From Falsihalocynthiibacter arcticus (lineage in GTDB: Bacteria; Pseudomonadota; Alphaproteobacteria; Rhodobacterales; Rhodobacteraceae), in contig NZ_CP014327.1 of assembly GCF_000812665.2 (NCBI RefSeq), positions 3,501,501-3,565,500 on the forward strand: a stretch of DNA of 64,000 bases. The letters are read 5' to 3'. Both the position numbers and the translations under genes were made by a program. Every line of letters starts with the position of its first letter. Within the stretch, counting starts at the first letter, position 1. This document shows positions 1 to 11,654 of this stretch, in pieces. The notes below the pieces were generated by a model. That model searched no databases, had not been told where the DNA came from, and saw only the letters and a list, made by a program, of their open reading frames with translations.

Positions 1-578
1 CTCTCATTGATCGCTCGGAAAGCATTGTTCAAACAACGGTAGAAATGGGAGGAACAAGCGACGACATTTCGTTTATCAACCTCGTCAAAGAGCGCGCCAC
101 GATGGTTTCAAATACCTTTGAAGCCGGTATAATTGAAGGTGCTATTGGAATGAGCCAACTCTTTGACCAAACCTATTCTGACATTGCAGGAACGAACCCT
201 GTGCAAAAAATGGCACCATTCACATCCTTCATGGACCGTGTGTTGCCGATAATCCAGGAAGAGGTTCTAACATTTGACGAACGGATCGTGTTTTGCGCAT
301 GTGTGGACCGGAACGGATATTTGCCGACCCACAATAAAAAGTTTTCGCAGAAACCAAGCCACGACCCGGCTTGGAATACAGCCAATTGCCGAAATCGACG
401 CATTTTCGATGACCGCGTTGGGCTAAAGTCCGGAAACAACAAAGAACCGTTCCTCCTCCAAGTCTATCGGCGGGACATGGGAGGCGGCGAATTCACGATG
501 ATGAAAGACTTGTCGGCACCAATTATTGTGCAGGGAAGACTGTGGGGCGGCATTCGGATCGCCTACAACTTCAAATAA
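1..578 (+). CDS. Chemoreceptor (methyl-accepting chemotaxis protein), C-terminal fragment
   Basis: The frame is open to the left edge, so this is the 3' end of a longer gene. The visible ~192 residues start with a polar helix (about residues 1-70 of the fragment) that could be the tail of a coiled-coil signalling domain. They end in a Cache/PAS-like sensory domain with the conserved-looking blocks DRNGYLPTHNKKFSQ, WNTANCRNRRIFDDR, FLLQVYRRDMGGGEF and WGGIRIAYNF. I recall this domain at the C-terminus of alphaproteobacterial chemoreceptors, where it would be cytoplasmic. That placement is family knowledge, because the signalling part lies outside the window. A hairpin follows the stop codon closely. 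Confidence 0.6.
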   Translation, partial: LIDRSESIVQTTVEMGGTSDDISFINLVKERATMVSNTFEAGIIEGAIGMSQLFDQTYSDIAGTNPVQKMAPFTSFMDRVLPIIQEEVLTFDERIVFCACVDRNGYLPTHNKKFSQKPSHDPAWNTANCRNRRIFDDRVGLKSGNNKEPFLLQVYRRDMGGGEFTMMKDLSAPIIVQGRLWGGIRIAYNFK

Positions 579-581
579 AAA

Positions 582-610
582 GCCGCCGTCCCTGGGGAAG
601 GAACGGCGGC
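582..610 (+). terminator. Hairpin after the chemoreceptor gene
   Basis: A perfect 8-base inverted repeat (gccgccgt at 582-589, acggcggc at 603-610) with a 13-base loop starts 3 bases after the stop codon. No T run follows, so it may be a Rho-dependent or mRNA-protecting hairpin rather than a classical intrinsic terminator. Confidence 0.5.
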
Positions 611-758
611 GAATATGCCCAGCGAAAGTTCGTTGCGTTTCTGGAAGAGGCACTTACAGAAAAGATATGAACAGGCAGTTTCATGAGATTGCGCATCACT
701 ATGGGGACAAGATGCGTAAAATCGACTTCACTGGGCGGGGTCAGACAGGCAGTGCAAA

Positions 759-881
759 CTAGGCAAAGCCAGGTAAAAAAAGTGCTCCAAGCAACATGAA
801 AACAACAGCCGACAAGCCTGCTGCATCCTGCAACAGAGTTCCCGAAGAGCGGCTTATAATTTTTTTAAGTTCGCTAAACAT
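759..881 (-). CDS. Small single-pass membrane protein (40 aa), possibly SOS-controlled
   Basis: The ORF encodes 40 residues: a basic amphipathic start (MFSELKKIISRSSG), then a hydrophobic segment at about residues 21-38 (AGLSAVVFMLLGALFL) ending in PGFA. I chose ATG at 881 because GGAG lies 6 bases upstream. Another in-frame ATG at 887 abuts the Shine-Dalgarno and is unlikely. It lies downstream of recG on the same strand but has its own ~110-base upstream region. That region holds GAAC-N7-GAAC, the LexA-box form known from Rhodobacter relatives. I do not recognise a named family. Short hydrophobic proteins under SOS control elsewhere (SidA in Caulobacter, TisB in E. coli) act at the inner membrane, which is only an analogy here. 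Confidence 0.6.
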   Translation of the reverse strand: MFSELKKIISRSSGTLLQDAAGLSAVVFMLLGALFLPGFA

Positions 882-943
882 TTTCATCTCCACCTTCACA
901 CTTTAGTTGCCTCTTTGTTCTCATTTTATGAACAGGAAGTAAA

Positions 944-958
944 GAACTAAATGCGAAC
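944..958. promoter_or_regulatory. Candidate LexA (SOS) box
   Basis: GAAC at 944-947 and GAAC at 955-958 are separated by exactly 7 bases, which reads GTTC-N7-GTTC on the minus strand. This is the LexA-binding form described for Rhodobacter-type alphaproteobacteria. Further GAAC copies lie at 930, 965 and 974. The box is 63 bases upstream of the ATG of the small membrane protein gene and just beyond the 3' end of recG. Confidence 0.5.
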
Positions 959-997
959 ATTGGTGAACAAATGAGAACGCGATGTCGAAAAATACGA

Positions 998-5253
<4,256 letters not shown>

Positions 5254-5314
5254 AGCGGAAGAGAAAGAGCATGTACAGTTTTCTTACACCTAAAAACTGA
5301 ACATGGTTTGCAAG

Positions 5315-6028
5315 TTAGGCACCAACGGCAAGGGGTTCCTCAAGTTCCATTGGCTGTGGATCGCGCAAAACATAGCCGCGCCCCCAAACAGTTTCGATGT
5401 AATTATCCCCAGTTGTTGCCTCGGCGAGTTTTTTGCGAAGTTTACAAATAAACACGTCGATAATTTTAAGCTCTGGTTCATCCATGCCGCCATAGAGATG
5501 GTTAAGGAACATCTCTTTTGTGAGCGTTGTCCCTTTACGAAGGGAGAGAAGCTCTAGCATTTGGTATTCTTTGCCCGTCAAATGCACCGTTTTACCCGAG
5601 ACATCGACGGTTTTCGCATCAAGGTTGACCGAAATCTTGCCGGTACTAATGACCGACTGGGAGTGGCCTTTTGAGCGACGAATGATGGCATGAATTCGTG
5701 CAACCAATTCTTCACGATGAAAAGGTTTCGTCATGTAATCGTCCGCTCCAAAACCAAACCCTTTGATCTTGTTCTCGGTATCATCTTCGCCCGTCAGAAT
5801 GAGGATAGGCGTATCGATACGTGCCAAACGAAGTTGTCGAAGCACTTCGTGTCCGTTCATGTCCGGCAAATTAAGATCGAGCAAAATCAAATCGTAGTCA
5901 TACAATTTCGCAAGATCGATACCTTCTTCCCCAAGATCGGTACAATAGACATTTAGATTCGCATGAGTGAGCATCAGTTCGATGCTTTTAGATGTAGTTG
6001 GATCGTCTTCCACTAATAGGATACGCAT
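5315..6028 (-). CDS. ctrA: Cell-cycle response regulator CtrA
   Basis: CtrA is the DNA-binding response regulator that controls cell-cycle, motility and gene-transfer-agent genes in alphaproteobacteria. The 237-residue protein has a receiver domain with the acidic pair ED (7-8), phospho-acceptor Asp51 ([13 protein letters not shown]) and the conserved Lys in [18 protein letters not shown] winged-helix domain follows ([41 protein letters not shown]). The frame is open upstream to 6067, but ATG at 6028 gives the canonical MRILLVEDD start. The upstream gap holds TTAA-N7-TTAA-like sites that suggest autoregulation. SciP, its inhibitor, is encoded just upstream, and chpT, which phosphorylates it, is at about 42 kb. 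Confidence 0.97.
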   Translation of the reverse strand: MRILLVEDDPTTSKSIELMLTHANLNVYCTDLGEEGIDLAKLYDYDLILLDLNLPDMNGHEVLRQLRLARIDTPILILTGEDDTENKIKGFGFGADDYMTKPFHREELVARIHAIIRRSKGHSQSVISTGKISVNLDAKTVDVSGKTVHLTGKEYQMLELLSLRKGTTLTKEMFLNHLYGGMDEPELKIIDVFICKLRKKLAEATTGDNYIETVWGRGYVLRDPQPMELEEPLAVGA

Positions 6029-6060
6029 TATATTTCTCCGCTGGTAACCCTTCTTATGCA

Positions 6061-6095
6061 TTAACACTGGCTAAAATTGGTTAACTACAAGTTAC
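6061..6095. promoter_or_regulatory. Candidate CtrA-binding sites in the ctrA promoter
   Basis: Two near matches to the CtrA consensus TTAA-N7-TTAA lie between sciP and ctrA: TTAA-N7-TAAA at 6061-6075 and TTAA-N7-TTAC at 6081-6095. A further half-site region (GTTAGCATTAAC) lies at 6108-6119. They sit 33-70 bases upstream of the ctrA ATG, as expected for autoregulation. Confidence 0.5.
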
Positions 6096-6122
6096 CAATT
6101 GAGAAACGTTAGCATTAACAAC

Positions 6123-6401
6123 CTAAAGTTGTCGATATTTTTGCAATGCTGTGGACTTTAGGGCGGATTCACCGTGTTTTTCGATGGCTTCGACCCATGA
6201 TTCGAACTCCTCTTCGCTTAAACCATACTTCTCCAACGCCTCTTTTAAGGGAATCAACCCATAGGCGACCCCTCGCACCACGGCCGCTTTCCGACTCGCC
6301 ACCCATCGGCGCGTTTGCTCTGGCGGCAAATCCGCACGGGTTAAAACAGTCCCATCGGGCAGCGTAACTGCACGCGGACCCTCAACTTTTTTCAAAAACA
6401 T
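6123..6401 (-). CDS. sciP: CtrA inhibitor SciP (DUF1153)
   Basis: SciP is a small helix-turn-helix protein that binds CtrA and blocks its transcription activation. The 92-residue product matches the DUF1153 family: VTLPDGTVLTRADLPP, TRRWVASRKAAVV, then a helix-turn-helix-like stretch (LIPLKEALEKYGLSEEEF) and the conserved ending ALQKYRQL. ATG at 6401 gives the usual start (MFLKKVEGPRAV), and a second in-frame ATG at 6422 would add seven residues. It lies directly upstream of ctrA on the same strand and diverges from mnmA. Confidence 0.9.
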   Translation of the reverse strand: MFLKKVEGPRAVTLPDGTVLTRADLPPEQTRRWVASRKAAVVRGVAYGLIPLKEALEKYGLSEEEFESWVEAIEKHGESALKSTALQKYRQL

Positions 6402-6524
6402 ACCATTCCCCTCGGTTTCCATAGGGTGAATTTGCCTAAACAGCCTTAACGGAGAATGAAACGCCCCCTTGTTAGTAGTTCGCATTTTCTTATATTCTGC
6501 AGTACCTTGTTTAGGATAATTAAG

Positions 6525-7670
6525 ATGCCGTTGGATTCGACCCACCCCGTTAACTCTCTTGGCTTTGCCAAACCGCCCTCCCAGACACGCGTTGTGGTTG
6601 CAATGTCGGGTGGCGTGGACAGCTCTGTAGTGGCCGCAATGCTCGCAGATGAGGGCTATGACGTGGTTGGGGTGACGCTCCAGCTGTATGATCACGGTGC
6701 TGCGCTGGCCAAAAAAGGCGCTTGTTGTGCGGGCGTGGATATTCATGATGCGCGCCGCGTTGCCGAGGAAATGGGCTTCCCACATTACGTGCTTGATTAT
6801 GAGAACGTTTTTAAAGATGCCGTGATTGACGAATTCGCCGATGCCTATCTTGCGGGTGCGACGCCCGTGCCATGCATTCGCTGCAACGAGCGTGTGAAAT
6901 TCAAGGATCTCTTGGAAACCGCCAAGGACTTGGATGCCGATTGCATGGCGACCGGCCATTATATCCAACGCAAAATGGGCGACAACGGCCCTGAGCTGCA
7001 CAGTGCAACCGATGCCAACCGCGATCAAAGCTATTTCCTGTTCTCAACAACCGAAGACCAGCTGTCTTATTTGCGCTTCCCCTTGGGCCATCTGGCGAGC
7101 AAGGACGAAACCCGCAAACTGGCGCAAAAATATGGCCTCGTTGTTGCGGACAAGCCCGACAGCCAAGACATTTGTTTCGTGCCCGACGGGAATTACGCCA
7201 GCGTCATCCTTAAGTTGCGCCCAGAAGCCGCCGATCCCGGCGATATTGTGGATTTGGACGGCAATGTTGTGGGCAGCCACAAGGGCGTGATCCATTATAC
7301 CATTGGACAGCGCCGTGGACTCGGCATTGGCGGCCTAACCGATCCAATTTATGTGGTGAAGCTTGATCCCGAGAAAAAACACGTGGTCGTGGGGCCAAAA
7401 TCGGCGCTCTCGACACGGATCATTCCCATTCGCGAAATCAACTGGCTGAATGATGAACCGTTGATGAGTAAAGAAGAGTGGCATATTTCCGTCAAAGTGC
7501 GCTCGACCCGCCCGCCACGCGATGCGATTTTGCGCCCGATTTCCGAAACCGAAGCAACGGTGGAGTTGCTCTCGGCGGAAGAAGGCGTCTCGCCCGGTCA
7601 AGCCTGCGTGTTCTATGACAATGACAGCAGTCGTATTTTCGGGGGCGGCTGGATTTGGCGCGGTAATTAA
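6525..7670 (+). CDS. mnmA: tRNA-specific 2-thiouridylase MnmA
   Basis: MnmA adds sulfur to U34 of tRNA-Lys, -Glu and -Gln using ATP and a sulfur relay. The 381-residue protein has the N-type ATP-pyrophosphatase P loop ([18 protein letters not shown]), the first catalytic cysteine in [13 protein letters not shown] and the second in [11 protein letters not shown]. The motif [12 protein letters not shown] precedes the C-terminal beta-barrel. The frame is open further upstream to 6456, but ATG at 6525 is preceded by AGGA at a suitable distance and gives the family length. The 3' end overlaps lpxB, transcribed oppositely, by four bases. Confidence 0.96.
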   Translation: MPLDSTHPVNSLGFAKPPSQTRVVVAMSGGVDSSVVAAMLADEGYDVVGVTLQLYDHGAALAKKGACCAGVDIHDARRVAEEMGFPHYVLDYENVFKDAVIDEFADAYLAGATPVPCIRCNERVKFKDLLETAKDLDADCMATGHYIQRKMGDNGPELHSATDANRDQSYFLFSTTEDQLSYLRFPLGHLASKDETRKLAQKYGLVVADKPDSQDICFVPDGNYASVILKLRPEAADPGDIVDLDGNVVGSHKGVIHYTIGQRRGLGIGGLTDPIYVVKLDPEKKHVVVGPKSALSTRIIPIREINWLNDEPLMSKEEWHISVKVRSTRPPRDAILRPISETEATVELLSAEEGVSPGQACVFYDNDSSRIFGGGWIWRGN

Positions 7671-8827
7671 CGCGCGAGGGCGACGATCACGGACTCGGCG
7701 GCACGCGCACCAGGATCTTCGCCACCTTCACCAAGTCTTTCCATCGTAATCTCCATTGAGGCCAATTGGCCCTGTGGCGATTTCCAAAGATCAACAAGGG
7801 CTGGCGCGATATTTTCGGGCCGGCAATTTTCGCCCAAAAACTCGGGAACATCGCGGCGTTCACTCACGAGGTTCACCAAGGTCACCGTGTCGACCTTCAA
7901 CAACCGCGCAATCATTTTCCGGCTGAGCCAATTCATATCATAGGCGATCACCATCGGCGTGCGCGCATGTGCCAACTCAAGTGAAACGGTGCCTGATGCC
8001 GCGAGGGCAATATCCGCAGCAGCGAACGCCGCGCGTTTTTCGGCCTGCCCAGCCGCGCTGCTGTCGGTCTCCAACAGAATGACGGGTGGGGAAATATCCC
8101 ATCCCTCAACCAATTCGCGCACCAGATTGCGGACACCGGGGGCGATGGGTAACACAACGCGCGCTTTCGGGATTTCCTTGACGGCTTGTGCGAGGGCGGC
8201 ACCAAAAATACCGCCTAAACGGCTCACTTCGCCACGTCGCGACCCCGGAAGCGCCAAAATCAAGGGCGTCTCGGCAGAGAGCCCGTGCGAGGCCCGAAAC
8301 GCATCGGCTTCGTCTTGAGTTGCTTTTGGTTCCGCCACGATCGGATGACCGACAAAATCGCAGGTCATGCCCGATTTCTGCATCAAGGGCGGCTCAAACG
8401 GCAGGAGCGCCAAGACGTGATCAATCACCTTCGCCATCTTCGGCCCGCGCCCCTCGCGCCACGCCCAGACACTGGGAGCGACATAATGCACCGTTGGAAT
8501 ATTACTTTGCGCCTTGAGGATTCTAGCCACCCGCAAGCAAAAGTCGGGGCTATCGATGCTGATGACGACATCCGCTTTCCAGTCGAGCGCTGCTTGAGCC
8601 GTCTCGCGAATACGACGTTTTAGGACGAAATATTTCGGCAGAACCTCAACAATCCCCATTATTGAGAGTTCAGTCATGTCAAAAAGGGAGTCCATTCCCT
8701 CGGCCTGCATCAGCGGCCCCGCGACGCCACGAAACTCCACGTCAGGCAACCGTGATTTTAGGCCCCGCATCAAAGCTGCCCCAAGTTTGTCCCCCGAAAG
8801 CTCGCCCGCAATAAGGAAGACCCGCAT
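7667..8827 (-). CDS. lpxB: Lipid-A-disaccharide synthase LpxB
   Basis: LpxB joins UDP-diacylglucosamine and lipid X to form the lipid A disaccharide at the inner membrane. The 386-residue GT19 protein shows the N-terminal block [17 protein letters not shown], the middle motif [19 protein letters not shown], the sugar-nucleotide region [16 protein letters not shown] and [19 protein letters not shown]. It is the last gene of the lpxA-lpxI-lpxB block, overlapping the lpxI stop by one base. Length is normal. Confidence 0.96.
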   Translation of the reverse strand: MRVFLIAGELSGDKLGAALMRGLKSRLPDVEFRGVAGPLMQAEGMDSLFDMTELSIMGIVEVLPKYFVLKRRIRETAQAALDWKADVVISIDSPDFCLRVARILKAQSNIPTVHYVAPSVWAWREGRGPKMAKVIDHVLALLPFEPPLMQKSGMTCDFVGHPIVAEPKATQDEADAFRASHGLSAETPLILALPGSRRGEVSRLGGIFGAALAQAVKEIPKARVVLPIAPGVRNLVRELVEGWDISPPVILLETDSSAAGQAEKRAAFAAADIALAASGTVSLELAHARTPMVIAYDMNWLSRKMIARLLKVDTVTLVNLVSERRDVPEFLGENCRPENIAPALVDLWKSPQGQLASMEITMERLGEGGEDPGARAAESVIVALAR

Positions 8828-9630
8828 CAGCGGGCCTCGCCATAGATAAAGAGGCCAAGCTCTTTGGCCAACGCACAGGTTTCAGCGGGATCCACAATCA
8901 TCACCTGCCCCGCCTGCACCACGACCCCCGCCAAACCCGCGCTATGGGCCCCGTGCAAGGTCTCTGGCCCAATTGCTGGCATATCCACCCGCAACTCTTG
9001 GCCGACTTTTGCACGCTTCATCAGGACGCCCTGCCGGGAGAGCGTGTTTTGCGCGATAAAGCTCAGCATCGCGTCCGTGCCTTGAATGGTTTCAATGCCA
9101 TAACAAAGCCCGTTGGCAACAACACAGCCCTGCCCCACATCCACCGGTGACAGCGCCGTGAGAATGGCGTGCGCACGATCCATATCCCGCAAGGCCTGCT
9201 CGGTGGGCGCCTCCCCCGCAATAAGCCCTTCGGTGGCTAAAATTTCGGGGCAAATTTCATGGGCACCAACAACGGTAAACCCCGCGTCCTCAAAGACCTC
9301 CACGACAATGCGCAAGATGTGATCGTCGCCGCCCTTCATGGCTGCAATCAAACGTGGCGCCAAGCGCATCATCGTTGCATCAAAACGCAACGGATTCAGC
9401 GCAGGGCGTCGAAGACCTCCCGCAAAACACACCCGTTTGACGCCCTGCTTGTGCAATTCCTTGAACAACCCGCCGAGTTTTTCAAAACGAGCTTCGTAAT
9501 CGGGATGGGCATCCGTATCGACACCCTGAAACGTCACAACAAAACTGTCGGCTTCCCGCGCGGCGACTTGAAGCGGCAAATCCCCGCGCCCAGCAAGCAC
9601 CGCAAGGCGGCTTGGTGCGTCGGCCGCCAC
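8827..9630 (-). CDS. lpxI: UDP-2,3-diacylglucosamine pyrophosphatase LpxI
   Basis: LpxI hydrolyses UDP-2,3-diacylglucosamine to lipid X, replacing LpxH in alphaproteobacteria. The 267-residue protein belongs to the former DUF1009 family: LAVLAGRGDLPLQVA at the N-terminus, FAGGLRRPALNPLRFDATMM, then DVGQGCVVANGLCYGIETIQGTD and a C-terminal VDMPAIGPETL block with a likely active-site Asp. It is placed between lpxA and lpxB with one-base overlaps on both sides, which fits the pathway order. Confidence 0.95.
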   Translation of the reverse strand: MAADAPSRLAVLAGRGDLPLQVAAREADSFVVTFQGVDTDAHPDYEARFEKLGGLFKELHKQGVKRVCFAGGLRRPALNPLRFDATMMRLAPRLIAAMKGGDDHILRIVVEVFEDAGFTVVGAHEICPEILATEGLIAGEAPTEQALRDMDRAHAILTALSPVDVGQGCVVANGLCYGIETIQGTDAMLSFIAQNTLSRQGVLMKRAKVGQELRVDMPAIGPETLHGAHSAGLAGVVVQAGQVMIVDPAETCALAKELGLFIYGEAR

Positions 9631-10427
9631 TAGCTTGGAGTCAGAAAGCCGCGATCGCTTTCCCCCAAAATAAACTGCGTAATTTCATCTACATAGGTGC
9701 TGTCGTAATCTTCCGAAAGGCGCATAGCGCGTTCTTGGAACTGGCCTTCACCTTGCCGCAACATCTGAAACGCTGCGCGCAACGCGGAAATATCCGCCCG
9801 CGACACACCCCGCCGTTTAAGCCCGACCAAGTTAAGCCCGTCCAATTCACCGCGCGGCCCTTGCACAAGCCCAAAGGGAATGACGTCATTCGTCACCATA
9901 GTCACCGCGCCGATAATCGCACCGCGCCCCAATCGGACGAATTGATGAATGCCCGATAAGCCGCCGATAATAACGTCATCGGCCACCACACAATGCCCCG
10001 CAAGAGCGGCCTGATTGGCGAGGATTACACGATTCCCAACCGTGGTGTCATGGCCCACATGAGCGCCTGTCATAAACAGGCAGTCGTCGCCCACGCGGGT
10101 GATGCCGCCGCCGCCAGTGGTGCCCGTATTCATCGTGACACCCTCGCGGATACGATTGCGCGCCCCAACAATCAGACGGGTTTTTTCGCCGTCGAATTTG
10201 AGGTCTTGTGGCACCTCACCAATCGAGGCAAAGGGGAAAATCTCGCAATCTTCGCCGATTTCAGTTATTCCCGCCAACACGACATGGCTCTTGAGTACGA
10301 CACCCCGCGCCAAAGTCACATCCGCCCCGATATGCGAAAATGGCCCGACAACACAGGCCGGCCCTATGGTCGCACCGTCTTCTACAACAGCGGAAGGGTG
10401 GATATTGGCGCTGGGATCAATACTCAA
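9630..10427 (-). CDS. lpxA: UDP-N-acetylglucosamine acyltransferase LpxA
   Basis: LpxA transfers a 3-hydroxyacyl chain from acyl carrier protein to UDP-GlcNAc, the first lipid A step. The 265-residue protein starts with left-handed beta-helix hexapeptide repeats (IHPSAVVEDGATIGPACVVG). The catalytic His lies in MTGAHVGHDTTVGN, followed by HQFVRLGRGAIIGAVTMV and the C-terminal GLNLVGLKRRGVSRADI helices. It is three bases downstream of fabZ and overlaps lpxI by one base. Confidence 0.97.
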   Translation of the reverse strand: MSIDPSANIHPSAVVEDGATIGPACVVGPFSHIGADVTLARGVVLKSHVVLAGITEIGEDCEIFPFASIGEVPQDLKFDGEKTRLIVGARNRIREGVTMNTGTTGGGGITRVGDDCLFMTGAHVGHDTTVGNRVILANQAALAGHCVVADDVIIGGLSGIHQFVRLGRGAIIGAVTMVTNDVIPFGLVQGPRGELDGLNLVGLKRRGVSRADISALRAAFQMLRQGEGQFQERAMRLSEDYDSTYVDEITQFILGESDRGFLTPS

Positions 10428-10430
10428 AAG

Positions 10431-10895
10431 TTAGCCCTCACCCTGCAAATCAATCATTGCAGTGAAATCCGCTTCAGCGACGATTTTGCCGTCAACCTTC
10501 GCGTCACCGTGGAATTTCCAAATCATCCCGCGCGCCTTCACGACGGTCACATGTAATTCAAGAACATCGCCGGGCACAACTTTCTGGCGGAACTTGCCGT
10601 TGTCCACAGACATGAAATACACCAACAGCGGCTTGTCGACCATTTCAAGCCACAGACCAACTAGCACAGCAGCCGATTGCGCCATGGCTTCGATGATCAT
10701 CACGCCTGGCATGATCGGCGCTCCGGGGAAGTGACCCTGAAAATGCGGTTCGTTTATCGTTACATTCTTAACACCAACTGCGCTTTTTCCCGGAACGATG
10801 TCCTTCATTTTATCCACTAATAAAAACGGATACCGATGGGGAATAATGCGTTGAATAAGGTCTAGGTCTGCATGAGTCTTGTCTTTGGATTGCAT
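10431..10895 (-). CDS. fabZ: 3-hydroxyacyl-ACP dehydratase FabZ
   Basis: FabZ dehydrates 3-hydroxyacyl-ACP in type II fatty acid synthesis, competing with LpxA for substrate. The 154-residue hot-dog-fold protein has [15 protein letters not shown] and the catalytic His and Glu in [14 protein letters not shown] and [11 protein letters not shown]. It opens the fabZ-lpxA-lpxI-lpxB block, about 90 bases downstream of the skp-like gene. Confidence 0.96.
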   Translation of the reverse strand: MQSKDKTHADLDLIQRIIPHRYPFLLVDKMKDIVPGKSAVGVKNVTINEPHFQGHFPGAPIMPGVMIIEAMAQSAAVLVGLWLEMVDKPLLVYFMSVDNGKFRQKVVPGDVLELHVTVVKARGMIWKFHGDAKVDGKIVAEADFTAMIDLQGEG

Positions 10896-10988
10896 AGGAG
10901 CTCCAGTCGCTTCGCGTTTTTATTATGTTCTTTGAGTACCAAAACTGGGCCGCGCATTCAATAGCGCTCACCCCGTGAAAACCACGCC

Positions 10989-11654
10989 TTACGGTTTGCC
11001 ATCTCGCAAAACCTGATCCACACGTAAAATGGCTTCGTTTGTAATATCGATCGTGGGATCGGGCAGTAAGATCACCCGAGAATCCAGAATTCCCAAGGCA
11101 TTGCGCTCTCTTAGGACATTCCGCAAAATAGGGAGACTGGCATCGTTGAACGCTTGCCGCCCCTCACTTGCCCGCTTACCGAGTTCTTGGCCTTTGCGTT
11201 CCTGCGCATCGCGAATGCCTTGCACCTTGTCGTCAAAAGCATCGGCGAGGACACGGAATTCGTCTGGAGACAAAACCGCACGTCGTTCAAGCAAGCGCAA
11301 TTCTTCGGTCTCTAAATCCCGAGTCAACTTTCCGTTTTCCAGTTGGATTTCTTTGGCGAGTGCCTTGACCTCTTCTTGAATTCGCAACCCAAACGCGGAT
11401 TCCGCGTACAGGCGTTCCGGATCCAAAATTACAAAACTGCCGTGTGCGATTGGCGGAATATCCCCCGTCTCAGTTTCTGCACCGACGATTGTACTGTCCG
11501 AGCTCTGTGCCATTGCGGAGAAACTGCAAAGTGCAATGACGCAGGCTGCGACTAAAACCGCACTAGAGAGTGTCACAAAACGCTGACTGAAACCGCTAAT
11601 GCCCCTCTTAGAACTTGGATGTAACAGTAAGCTCAAACGGCTGCTCCACATCAT
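10989..11654 (-). CDS. OmpH/Skp-like periplasmic chaperone
   Basis: Skp-type chaperones hold unfolded outer-membrane proteins for delivery to BamA. The product has a hydrophobic signal segment ending in SFSAMAQ, then a mature region with ILDPERLYAESAFGLRIQEEV and a long coiled-coil stretch (KALAKEIQLENGKLTRDL onward) typical of the family. The start is uncertain. ATG at 11654 (overlapping the end of bamA by 47 bases) gives 221 residues with a long n-region, and a GTG near the signal core is an alternative. Its position directly after bamA is the usual one. Confidence 0.85.
   Translation of the reverse strand: MMWSSRLSLLLHPSSKRGISGFSQRFVTLSSAVLVAACVIALCSFSAMAQSSDSTIVGAETETGDIPPIAHGSFVILDPERLYAESAFGLRIQEEVKALAKEIQLENGKLTRDLETEELRLLERRAVLSPDEFRVLADAFDDKVQGIRDAQERKGQELGKRASEGRQAFNDASLPILRNVLRERNALGILDSRVILLPDPTIDITNEAILRVDQVLRDGKP

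Noticed and set aside
6402-7028. 301-residue minus-strand frame extending sciP upstream through mnmA
   Set aside because: Only the last 92 residues match a protein family. The rest is the antisense shadow of mnmA.
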